Origin: Bugulina stolonifera
Taxonomy: Eukaryota > Bryozoa > Gymnolaemata > Cheilostomatida > Bugulidae
Direction: 5' to 3'
DNA: 64,000 nt
Assembly: GCA_935421135.1 (NCBI GenBank)
Contig: OW285193.1
Location: 9,418,496 to 9,482,495 of the forward strand
The notes under the pieces were generated by a model. The model saw nothing but the letters and a program-made list of their open reading frames with translations. It did not search any database and was not told the origin of the DNA. The position numbers were made by a program, and so were the translations under genes. Below, one piece after another: positions 51,291 to 62,881 of the stretch (within the stretch, counting starts at the first letter, position 1; each line of letters opens with the position of its first letter).

Positions 51291-54200
51291 ATGAGTCATT
51301 CAGAAGACAGCGGGTCGACTCATTTGATCGCTGAAGCAGTTGATGAATCATTGGATCCTAGCGCTCAGGAAGTAAATCAATCGGAGGAAGATGAAAATAA
51401 AGCATTAACGTCAGACAATATATCTGTAAGTTCAAATGCAAGGCCTGTACCTCCAGAGCAGGAAGATGATCCAAATATACCTACCGCTGGACTTTTCTCT
51501 GAGCTTAGGGAGGACAAGCCATTTAATGAACCAAATTTGTTTGGACGGCTGGAGCATATATTTGATAGTCATAAGATGATCCATGACGATATGCTAGCAG
51601 AAGGAGAAACACCTGATGGAGAAACATTTGTGATCCATAAAGTACTGAATGACTTTGTGCGTTACAAGAGGGTAAGGTGGAGCAACTGCACAGCACATTT
51701 TAAAAAATATACCTAATGTCCTTACTTCATATAATGCACGTATTCCAAATATAATGGACCTCATAATGTTGTTATTTACTGCTAGGTTTTCCTCTTAGTT
51801 TTTAAGTATAGTCCATAGAACTTGAGAATGCAGTTGGAGATTAGTTTGAGGTATTCAGACGGCAGTAGTTTTGGTTTTCTAGTGTAGAGCATTCATCATT
51901 TCATTTCTAGTGTAAGATGTAACACAACAACCATAGCAAGTACATCTCTATCATATTTCATAGGTCGCCAGTGTTTACACCAGGAATATGCACAGCATGT
52001 TTGTGGTCCCAGTCTGGGCTGCTGCGTATGAACAGAGAAGTAACACTGGGTTAGTGTTTTCTTAGGTTTACTGCGTTTTTCTATTCAACTCTTTTGTATT
52101 AGAGGTACTTTAGGAAAACTGAAGAGAATAACTATAACATGATGGAGATAACATGATATCTTGGCCAGTTCATTGTTCATAAACTATTCAATTCATTGGT
52201 TGTATATGTATTATCCAGTCACCTGTACGTGGTGTACTGGTCTATATTTGGGTTTCATCCAGTAGTTTGTCTGTAGGCTATAATATATGCATTTTACATG
52301 TATATAATGTATCATGGAATAGTTTTATTGCGTGTATGTTCTATTATATTCAGATATATCCTCCAGCCAAAGCTGACCTCACTCACAGAGGTTCTAGATG
52401 ATGTCAAGGACAAAAATCCCTACGATAAGGAGGAAGTGCTCCGAACTTGTTTTATGTCGGTAGCTATGGCTGTAGATGGACTATACACAGATGTGCCCGG
52501 GGTTAGGTGAGAGCCATGTAATGTAACGCCTCTTTGAAACAAACAACCTATGGCACGTGTCCCAGCACAGCAGACACCTGCTGAGCTGCATGTAGAGTTT
52601 GCCAGAGCACATGCTATGCATTACTGTTCAATTTCTAAACTAAACTTTGATTTTATTCTGGGCAGTTCCTTGACAAGACATTATTATCACATAATCAATC
52701 ATCAGATGTAAGCCGCTGGTTTGTCCATGGACAGAATTGTAATCTCATTATATTCCCAGCCAAGCCAGGCAGTGCTGCACAAAATCATATTCAAGATCAA
52801 GATTAAGGTTTACAGAAACATAAATTGCTATGTTGGCCAATTACTAGTAGCCCACTAGCTGGTGCAAGTGGGCTATGTGCCAATTGCGAGTGGTACCTGA
52901 GAATAAACAACAGGTGTGCAAGTCAAATCCTTCTTGTTACCATTGATAGACTTCACACTGAAGAATTGGTTGGCCAGCGCAGGGCTCAACACTGGGGCCG
53001 TGCTAAACTAAGCTTAGTGTATCTGCAACTGAATGGTTGTCGGTCAGCAAACCGAATTATTGTTTATACATGCGCCTTGAATACTACAGCAATGCATGTG
53101 ACCCATTTATAATGACTGAATTGACTGTTTGTTAACCAATCATTGATGAAGAACTGTTTCCCGAACTTCGGCAGGGAAAGTTTGATCAATTCACTAATTT
53201 TGAATTTGCTCTTTACATGTACTCCTAGCTCTGTTACCAGGCCGGTGTACTACCACAGAGACGTCTGCCTTGAGAATGTCTATGTGCAGTCGACCATTCA
53301 CAAAACTAGGGGAAAATATCGCACTGCATATGGCCTCGCTAGACTTCAGCTGACGCGAAATACAAGGGGCTCGCATAAAGTGGAGTCACTTCCCATTGGA
53401 GATTCGAAAAACAACAAGATGTACCCATTGGCAAGTAGGCCTATCATATTCATGTAGGGTCAGTAGTCTATAAATATACACTAGGGTAATGTTTTCAAAT
53501 GGCACATTACCACTTTTTTAGTTTGATGGGCTTTGCTGTGAGTAGTATAGTCAGTGTGGATCTGCACAGACTATACTACCACTGTGAAGGTTTGTACTAT
53601 TTCTGTTTTGGTCTATCCAAATGTAGGCCCACCCTCCTTGGTGTAATAATTACTGTATATACAATGTACAGTATATACTCAATTTGCAAACAGTGAATTG
53701 TTTCAGGGTTTGATACCTCACGAGTGTAGCTCAGAGATATCTCTAAAAGCACAGCTTGACAATACTGTATATTTACAGCAAAGCGTATTTAAAAGGTGTG
53801 AAATATGTGTAATGTAGTATTATATTCTTTAATATAATGATGTTTCAGGGGGAGAAATATTTCCACCATCCTGATCCATGGAGCGATAACCCATCTAACC
53901 ATGAGGAGATGGGCATGTATTACATGAAACATGATTGGTTCTCCTTTGGTGTATGTAAGTACAGTATATATACCTTGTCCTTTGGTGTATGTAAGTACAG
54001 TATATATACCTTGTCCTTTGGTGTATGTAAGTACAGTATATATACCTTGTCCTTTGGTGTATGTAAGTACAGTATATATACCTTGTCCTTTGGTGTATGT
54101 AAGTACAGTATATATACCTTGTCCTTTGGTGTATGTAAGTACAGTATATATACCTTTTCCTTTAGTAAAACAAACACAGGGTTTATACTTGCACAAAAAA

Positions 54201-57200
54201 TTGGTACATTTACATTACTCAAGGCGCAGGCTGCCATTTACCAACAGTAACGATAAATATACATGTACATACATGTATTTTACAGACATGCTGGAAGTTA
54301 TTGGGCGATTACTAGGCCAGCCTATGAACCCTGGATTCCCGAAAGTGGATATCTACAAAGACTATGGGAAGAAACTCCAAGGCAAAGTGAATGAGGGACT
54401 CCAAAGCATAGTGAATGAGGGTCAACTTCTTGGATATTACAAGGAATATTTGGGTATGACCATGTGTGTGTGACCCCAATTGATAATAAGTAATCTCCCT
54501 CCATGATTTCTTCCTATGCTAACTTGTAAACAGTCTCGCATGCATCAAAAGTTGAAGTGAATCCATCCCGTTGGTTTTTTATGCATATAGGGAAAAGAAA
54601 TTATGTACATGTACATGTATAAAACAATTGATATTGATAGTTCATGTGTTCCATTTCATCTACAATGTATATCTAAAGAGCCAAACCATGTGACTTTACC
54701 GCTGAGAACTTTTTTGAACGAATATAATATTACTATCATGTGATATGCTATATTCCACAGATAATTATTGCATAATTATGGTAATAATATAGTACATGTG
54801 CATTGTATATTATACAGATGTTGCGATGTCCTGTATCAACATGGAGGAATGGGGCATGAAGAGGGACACAGAATATGAGTTTATGAACAGCTCAAATAAG
54901 CGCCATCTGCATCACTTTGACTATCCTCTGTGTGGATTTACAGCTCGCTTGTTGGTAAGCGTTGGTAATGAATTAGTAAAGCGACATCTATCATATGCCT
55001 ACGACACGTTATAAAAAAGTTGCTGAAATATTTTCAGCATTTTATAATATATTACATAATATGTTATGTCAATGATTTACAGATGTTACTTGTTACAGTT
55101 CTGCTCTATCCACATGATGTATTGAATATGCATATGTACTATATTTCTGCTCACTGATCAATGAACAATATGGATTGGTTTCAAACAAGACGGGGTTAAA
55201 TATTTCTTGTAGTAAGCTTCTAAACTATTAATTTAGCGTTGACTCCTGTTTCTGAGCAGTCGTATGTTCTTCCAGTGTCTCTACGACCATTCTGGATGTG
55301 CAGAAATGACATTGGAAGACGTACTGATGGAGAGGACACCTATGGCATGTCGCGCCTGTCTGCTACGTCCTACTGGTTGGTATCTCGTACATGTATAAAC
55401 AGGTAGTACTCCGTGATTTATTCAAGTGTCATCAGTAGCATTGATTTGTTGCTGATAGATGCAACCGTGGTGTTAGATATAGCATAGGTGTTAGATATAC
55501 AGTGTACATATACATAATATCAGTGTTATATAATAGTAGCTGTGTTATATTAAATAGTATCAGTGTTATATTATATAGTATCAATGTTATATATAGTATC
55601 AGTGTTATATATAGTATCAGTGTTATATATAGTATCAGTCTTAGACGTAGAAAAAATAGCAATGGCCGATTCTTGTACCATTAGCCTATGTACCTGTGTC
55701 ATAGTTGCTATGTGGGTGATCACTCCCATATGCTTTTTATTTGGCTCTGAAACCACCAAAATTGTGCAGGTCCAAAGGCTAGCACTGCAAGTTAGCATAC
55801 CCCCTGCAGAACTTCATGTTGTGCTACATAATATGGTAAACCTATTCATTTATAGCTGGAGTTCCTACCAAATCATATAAGCTAGGTGCTAGTGCTAATA
55901 ACGATTCCAGTTCTGAGGCTAAAGCGGCTACAGCCACCAGTAGAGTGGCGCAATGTGACATATCATGTAACCGGTATTACTGCCATCCTTGCTATGTCAA
56001 TGGAGAGCGACTGTTCTGCTTACGTGGCTTTGGCAGAGAATCGGAACATGGTCATGGCACCACCAGCTCAGTATTAGGTTTGTAAACTAATCCATCTGTA
56101 TACTCAGTGATATAGCTGTGTTTCAGTGTAACAGGATGATGTAAGGGTTAATCTTCTATAAGTTCAGATCACTCCTTGCATGGAAGGTGAACTCTTCCTC
56201 TCAGAGCCCACTTCCCACCTCTTACAAGGTTCAGCATCTGGTGGTCATTGAATAGGATAACCAAATGACTAACAAATTAAAAAATGAAACCAAAACCAGA
56301 TCAAAATTCTTCACACTCGGTAGACCTGGTAGACTTGTTGCACTGTAGGTATCATTCCTTCCACACCTGGTATAAAGAGTTGTTAGGGGAGAGTGTTTTC
56401 AACTATGTTCAATGATGCTTCATTAAATGACCTTCCAGTGACCTTGACACAATCTTCAACCGAAGGTGGTTCTTTCCACAGAACGGGCAGATGCCAGACT
56501 AGGGATAATACCACTGGGCTTCAGTATCTGAATATGCAAGCATAAATTACCTATAACTTTTTGTGGAACTAATATTATGTACATTGAAACAAATAAATTA
56601 TATCTTATGCATGTAGCATTTTAGAAACACATCCGTGTGTATACATCACATTTATCATATATGCATTGTATATATTGTATACCATATTATCCATTCAGGT
56701 CACCAGTCAAGCTATGCAATCATTCTCTATGGCCAACACTTTTCGTCGAAGAACTGCAATCGTGAATTATTTAAAAACGATGCAGAAATGCTTTCTAATG
56801 TTTTGAAACACCGGCTCATCTGTGGCATGCCGTAAGTTAATCACATTTTCCTAGCTGTACAGCATATTATATACTTCCATGTACATTGTACATGTATGTT
56901 GTTCAATGAACATATTAAATAGGGTTGAGAATATACTAATCGAAGTCAATATAGAAAAAATTTGTAATTGTGATACTCATTGAACAGACCTATTCATAAT
57001 AGAATTTAACATTTCATCCACCTATTAGTCTAATTGATTCAAGACATATTCAAGTATAACAGACATAACTATATGCCATAGAGATTAATCAGTGGCGTAC
57101 TTGTGTGTAGGAAGGAGAACATTTTACTCAGGCCACTCTACTCCGAGGGGAAGACAGCAGAAAGATGCTTAGAAGACGCTTGTAATGACATGTGGAAGAT

Positions 57201-60200
57201 GATTCACTGCAGACGGTGGAACCCGGCTACCAAGAAGTATGAAACTTTCAACCATTGCGTCAATGATTCTGATTTCTGCGTTTTTGTGTTTTACTCTGGT
57301 CACGGAGGGAATGTGTCTGAAGATTTGCCTCCAGGGACCTGGGTAACGTCAGTCACATTGGAACATGAAACATGCACATTCGATTCTATCAGGCCCCAGA
57401 CTGTTAAAAGTTGCTTGAGATCTATCAGGGAATGCCGCAAGGAGACGCTATGCAAAGGATCATGTGTGTAAGTAGTGATATGTAGTTTTGACTAATTTTA
57501 TTGTTAATGTACTCAATGTACTTCAATGGATGTTGGTGCTAGAATATAGGATTTGGTTTTGGAATATCAATAGCTATAAGCATTTGGTATTGCTGCCACG
57601 TGTTATATTAATTACAACTGAGTCACACAGTCACAAATTTTAGTTAACTTTTGGGCGACATTACCAAGATTGTGAAGGTGTGAGGTAGCACGGCCACCTT
57701 TTGACAGCATAACATGCTGACTGCACAAAATTTGGTCCCCACCATTCAATCGTACTCTCACAATTCCGACAAAACATGTGGGCATGTAGTAGTAGTAGTA
57801 GTAACAGCAGCAACAGTAGCAACAGCAGCAGCAGCCGCTGCAGCAGCAGCAGCAGCAGTAGTAGTAGCAGCGTCATTAGTTGAGGATTAATATCACCTTT
57901 TGTCTCCTTAGTGAGGTGAAGTACCTACTGGATCACTGTATACCTGGTGATATCACTAAAATACTCAATAGTCTGAGTAAATGGTCGGAATCATATGAAA
58001 GAGATCCTTCCAGAATGTCAGTCACGGGAAAGGTGGGTGAGAAGACACACACTACACGCTGTTGCGGTACACGCAGTGAACTCACGCGGTGGTTCTGCAA
58101 CTTGATGAGAAGTCTCTTCTGCGTCAACAAGGACAAAGATGATTGCACCATCTGCACAGATGTCCGTAAACATATTAGAGACAAGTGTTACAGCTCATAT
58201 ATTGATGGCGACTGTTTAAAGTTGTATGAGCGGCATCTAACGGAAGATGAATGCAAGACAGAAGCAGATATCGCTATCCATGTGTCAAAAGATGATAATG
58301 TGAAGCAGATTATTCTCGCATATTATAACCCACACGGTGTACATCATCGTATTTACCCGTATGACGAAGGTTGGTCACATTCTACACGTATACTTGAATA
58401 CCAATATGGACCTTAACCATAGAATTCATTGACCTTGATGCTGTGTGACCTTAAGAGTTCAATGATTTCTAAAAAGGCATCAGTAGTTTGTTTACATGAA
58501 GCTTTAAATTTCACAGGAAGAGAGCTGTGTGACATCAAAAATTTGATGCATTAGGAATATCGGAAGGCATAAAACTTAATGCGTACTTTGCGATATACAA
58601 AAAATGTATGTAGTTGAGAGTTAGTTTTGTACTTCAAGAAATTTAATAGTGAATCTGGTCTATCTATGGAACTGCATGTATATAACGTGCTTAAAGGTGA
58701 GATGTCAGTCTAAACCTTGTACACTCCTTCAGTACTGTCCTTGGTAATATGGCAGCTATTGAGTGCGGAACACTCTTGTATCGTGGTTTATTTATTGCCA
58801 GAGTTGGGTCCAAGTCGACTTGCAAGTCAACAAGTCAAGTCATTTCTAAAATTTTGGAGGCAAGTCAAGTCCAAGTCAAGACAGTGCTGCGTCAAGTCAA
58901 GTCAGCCGTCATGCAAGTCACAAGTCAAGTCAAAGTCAAGTCAAGTCGAAATGCAAGTCAAGTGGAAGACAACTTCAAAAAATTTTACATTTTCTACAAC
59001 GTCACTTTTTTCTTTTAGTAGGCATTCCAACCCATAAAAAACATATGCCAAAGTGTAGCAGAGCATGTACAAGTATGTTATGCAATCATGGTAAAGAACT
59101 AGTCTATATAAGTAGTATTATTGGCACTATGGTCGAGACTAGTCATATAGTATTATATACTGTATATAATGTAATGGCAATGGTAATACAGTGTTACATA
59201 GCATATAAACAGTCCTGCAATTTAACTCTAGTAATTATTGCACTGTACATTGTATTCACTACTTACACCACGCCTATGCTACACTTACACTACTTGCACT
59301 GTGTGTACTAATGACTATGCATTGTGTAGTCTCACGTACACACAGCCTAGATATTGCCTGAGTTGTGTATCCTCATAGCTAACCTTGATATAAGTCAAGT
59401 CAAAGTCAAGTCAAGTTGGCAAGTCCAAGTCAAGTCGACTTGTGACTTGACTTTACTTAGCAAGTCAAGTCAAATCTATGACTTGGACCCAGCTTTGTTC
59501 ATTGCTAGGAACTACGGTTGCAAAAATTTTCCTAAGGTAACTGACATGCACATATAAATGTTATAGCTGATGACTTGATGACTATTGACTTTGTTGAGGC
59601 CATCCATTGTGACAGCTTACTGAAGCTGTTGAAGGCTGAAGTTGGGGACAGAGCTGACAGGTTCAGTAAGTAGCTGTGTGTAAAGCTGACAATATGTTCA
59701 ACGCCAAAATAATAAAGAAACTCGTTTTACATGAGTATTCTCTGAGATATAAAATACAGTGGAACTTGCTTAATTCAACCTCGGATAATTCAAAAACTTG
59801 GTTAGTTCAAACTGTTAGCCTTGGTCCCTGCTGAGCACTATATAAATGGTTTCATATAAGGGAAGCAATCTTACAATTCAAACTCAGGCCTAATTCAAAC
59901 CGATTATGGCGGTTTCTTGGAGTTTGAATTAAGCAAGTTTCACTGTAGTTAAGTATGCTATTAAATATAATAATATATTCTCCATGCACTCTTTAGTGAA
60001 TTGCTTTTGTTAGGTGAAAGCCTGTAGAATGAATGTATTGGTAAATTATACTCAAATAAGTCCCTATACTACAAACCGATATTCCTAAGTATATTTTACA
60101 TGAATGTATTGTTTAAAAAGTATATATCATTATGTATTATGTACTATATTTGATTGGCACGTACATGTAGAGTTCATCTATGATATATTCTCACAGATGA

Positions 60201-62881
60201 AGGGATAAACAAGCGGGGATCCTGCATGTGGTTTTAATTTTAATTGACACTGTTTTCTCTCAAGTGTTTGTGTTCAACCCACCAATTCATTTGGGTCTGC
60301 TTTCTTAGGTCTACTAACTAGTAGTTCTAGTGATTCCTCAAAGTTTACTCTGGTCTGTGATCATAGCGTCCATAATATCCTACACTCAACCTCTAAGGTA
60401 CGACATGGTGACCACGAAGGAGTCTACCCATCCATACTATACTACCAGTTTATCAAGAACCCAGTGACGGTAAGTAAGCCCCATGTAAGCTGACGATCTA
60501 GTGATGGCAAGCAAACCACTTTCTCTCTTGAGTTGGCCTTTAGAAGCCTGTTGACTTGGTAAGCAAAAAATGTTTAACATGGGCAACAAATGTCAGTTCA
60601 TGTACATACTGAATACGCTCAGAGTTCTGAATACTTTGTCATGTTCATGCATATATTAGTAGATAGCAATGTATTACTATGGACATGTAGATTGCAACAG
60701 GGTAACTGGGAATAGTAAGTATGGGTACTACTCTACTGATATACTAATAGTGTAGCAGGCTCATGGTTTCAAACCACAGACGTGAACAGTTTCAATTCTC
60801 TCGTGGGTTTGTGGGTTTTTCTCAAAATATGTCTAAGCGTTTTCAACTTGATTGGTATTAAGGAAATGCATGGTAGATTGTAGAGATTGTCTTGTGATGT
60901 GGTAGTAGGGATATAATATGGTTGAAATGCTACAGGTACATCTAACAGCTCTTGATGAGGGGGATAGTGCAGACAACTCTAAGCCATTGACAGAGCAGCT
61001 GGTAATCTGTTTGGACTCCGAGTACCTGGATATGAAGGTATATCTATGACACATTGTATATCCTATGAGACACTGTTAGTAGTTAGTAGTTAGCTTCTCT
61101 TGTCTACGTTATACACTTTAGTGTAGTTAGTAGTTAGCTTCTCCTGTTTATGTTATACACTTTAGTGTAGTTAGTAGTTGGCTTCTCCTGTTTATGTTAT
61201 ATACTTTTAGTGTAGTTGCTCTACTGGATGAAATACTTAGAATCCCAGAAAGCATTTTGGGATTTTTAGTTAGACCACTGAAAAGAATGGTGAGAGAAAA
61301 ATGGTGGTATAAATCATGTAGTATAAGAATTCCTTGGTTTTACCTTTGACTATGACAAAAATTAGGTAATTCAGAGACAAAGTTGAAAATCGCCACTCAA
61401 GGATTCTGTTTTAACATCGTCTACTGTAAAAATATAAATCGGTGATTCATATGCGAACTATAGGTAATTGAGATAGTTCTTATACCTGGTAGTAATGCTT
61501 GTGTTCTGGGTCTTTTGATGTCCAAAGTGCCATCAATTATAATACATTGTGTAATTGTTCTATTTAGATCAATGAAATGAGGAGGGAAAATGAAAGGCAG
61601 GTTTTCCCAAACTCAGCCAATCAGCTACCAAACATTTTGGTGTATATAGTGTATCATCTGAGATACCTGTATGCATTCCGTACTGCTGATGATGTAGCCA
61701 CTGATTCTGATGCAGCTCATCAAGAGGCTGATGAATCTATTGCCGACCCTTTTCAGCCCCAAGAGGATGCCGACATGGAACAGATTTCCGACTCAGATAA
61801 AGGTTAGCGATCAGAATTCTATGTTATGGTGTGCTTGTGGTACTAAAATACTATGAGCTAATGGATTGCTGACAGAGGAATAAATATTTTATAAACTCAC
61901 ACATGTAGGTATAAGTGGTCAGCCTTTCTTCATTGCTAAAGAGAACATGTCTACCAGCTTCCTTCCCTTGTGACCTTTTATATTCCTAGATGTCACACTC
62001 CAGGTCGTGGCATTTGAAAAATTATGGCGCGAGTCATTTATTGGTTATCACATATTATTAAAGTAGTCTGATTGATTCTGTGGGGCAAAAAACGTCGGGT
62101 GTATGTGTGCATGTGCACATAGGTGTATGCACACACATGCACATACATATGCTCATACATGTCCATTGACATATACACATACATTCACACTTGCATGTAC
62201 ACTTACATGTATGTGCAAAGTTGAATTCTTGATGTATACTTACAGTTCGGCTGAGAAATAGCCTCATCAAATGTTTATGGAGACAAGAGGGGGACGTGAC
62301 TGTAATGTCCCGACGGCATTGGTTGGATGTTGAAGATGAAGCTTATATATACTTGAGTAGTGGTAGGGATAAGGCATTTGATGTTGGTGAGCAAGATGGA
62401 GGTATCAGGTGAGAAACAGTTAATTTTTTATTTTGTAAGTTGATCAAATGTTTTCTAATATTCTAGTAAATACAGTTTGATACAAGTTTTTTTTTGCTTT
62501 TTACATGTAGATCTACTAATTGTGGAAGAGTAATCTTATATCAATGTACATTGTAGACGTCTTCTGCAACAGCTAGTTATATGAGTTTGTTATCATTGCA
62601 CAACATATTCACTGGCTTTCGATGCTTCGCACTACTGCGAAGCCAGATTTCGTTCGAAGTTATCCACTCCATTCGATGTGAGTATGTCCATGCTTCGCAG
62701 TACATGCAGTAGACACCGGAGTTGTCTGTTCAATAGCACTATCCGCTCTGTAGCCAAGTTTTATTTTGTTTTGTAGTTGTCTACTCCTACTGTATGTTGC
62801 TTATAAGCATTTTACATGTGTACGTTATTGATATATGACAAGTAAATATTATATTTCAGATCAAGTAAATTTGTTTATTAG
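51291..62881 (+). CDS. Paralogue C: pseudokinase / caspase-like fusion protein, 19 exons
   Basis: Exons: 51291-51671, 51964-52049, 52354-52506, 53229-53430, 53849-53954, 54286-54453, 54818-54954, 55276-55375, 55651-55689, 55862-56077, 56699-56831, 57111-57467, 57912-58369, 59567-59665, 60309-60469, 60936-61037, 61568-61802, 62246-62408, 62860-62881. Total 3,318 nt, 1,105 residues, with the same phase series as A and B. The N-terminus is shorter than in A/B (127 against 264 codons in exon 1) but still acidic. Kinase-like landmarks: HRD at 216-218, Asn223, AYG at 240-242 in place of DFG, KHDWFSFGV. Caspase-like: SGHGG (His638) and LLDHC (Cys702). Exon 4 ends at a GC donor (GCAAGT). Exon 5's donor is repeated six times in tandem. 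The linker exon (39 bp) and the last exon (22 bp, chosen for phase and a good acceptor) are the weakest parts. A start ATG at 51,291 follows a GTG-initiated frame. Confidence 0.8.
51540..55375 (+). other. Paralogue C kinase-like domain (exons 1-8)
   Basis: Order of landmarks: TPDGETFVIHKV (a Lys may sit at the VAIK position here), YILQPKLTSLTEVL (hinge-like), YYHRDVCLEN (catalytic loop), TAYGLARLQL (DFG position with Ala for Asp, then LAR as in active kinases), YFHHPDPW, KHDWFSFGVYMLEVIG and RLLCLYDHSG. Asp loss at DFG is shared with A and B but with a different replacement residue. Confidence 0.74.
53942..54160. repeat. 36-bp tandem repeat containing a splice donor, six units
   Basis: Six near-perfect units of TCCTTTGGTGTATGTAAGTA plus CAGTATATATACCTTG. 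The first unit spans the end of exon 5 of paralogue C and its GTAAGT donor; each later unit repeats the last 13 exon bases and the donor. The 36-bp period is a multiple of three, which explains the long overlapping frames on both strands. Confidence 0.95.
55484..55642. repeat. AT-rich TAGTATCAGTGTTATATA tandem repeat
   Basis: Degenerate units of 18-24 bp in intron 8 of paralogue C, ending just before the short linker exon at 55,651. Confidence 0.85.
56699..58369 (+). other. Paralogue C caspase-like domain (exons 11-13)
   Basis: SSYAIILYGQHF and KNDAEMLSNVL (first strand and helix), DFCVFVFYSGHGG (His638), then across the next junction EVKYLLDHCIPGDI (Cys702). The four residues after the Cys differ from A/B (HASE), while DHC itself and the preceding hydrophobic strand are kept. 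The end, HHRIYPYDEG, matches A and B. Confidence 0.76.
57786..57875. repeat. AGC/AGT trinucleotide repeat in intron 12 of paralogue C
   Basis: About 30 interrupted AGT, AGC and AAC triplets, 36 bases upstream of the acceptor of exon 13. The poly-Leu frame on the other strand is an artefact. Confidence 0.92.
58799..59497. mobile_element. Non-autonomous hAT-type MITE (699 bp) in intron 13 of paralogue C
   Basis: Ends CAGAGTTGGGTCCAAGTC and its inverse GACTTGGACCCAGCTTTG. Flanking 8-bp duplication TTTATTGC / TTCATTGC (one mismatch; 58,791-58,798 and 59,498-59,505). Both ends extend into CAAGT/CAAGTC subterminal arrays in inverted orientation. No transposase. Confidence 0.8.
59757..59945. mobile_element. 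189-bp TA-flanked MITE in intron 14 of paralogue C
   Basis: Inverted ends CAGTGGAACTTGCTTAATTC / GAATTAAGCAAGTTTCACTG flanked by TA on both sides (59,755-59,756 and 59,946-59,947), as for Tc1/mariner-derived MITEs. Non-coding. Confidence 0.82.
62085..62215. repeat. Alternating CA/TG-rich tract
   Basis: Dense CA, TG and ACATGT dinucleotide alternation in intron 17 of paralogue C, just upstream of the acceptor at 62,245. Purine-pyrimidine alternation of this kind can adopt Z-form; no other role is visible. Confidence 0.5.

Noticed and set aside
53789..54250. Long overlapping frames on both strands
   Set aside because: They arise from the 36-bp tandem repeat, whose period is a multiple of three and lacks stops; only the first unit includes real exon sequence.
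57661..57876. Poly-leucine frame on the minus strand
   Set aside because: Produced by the AGC/AGT trinucleotide repeat in intron 12 of paralogue C.
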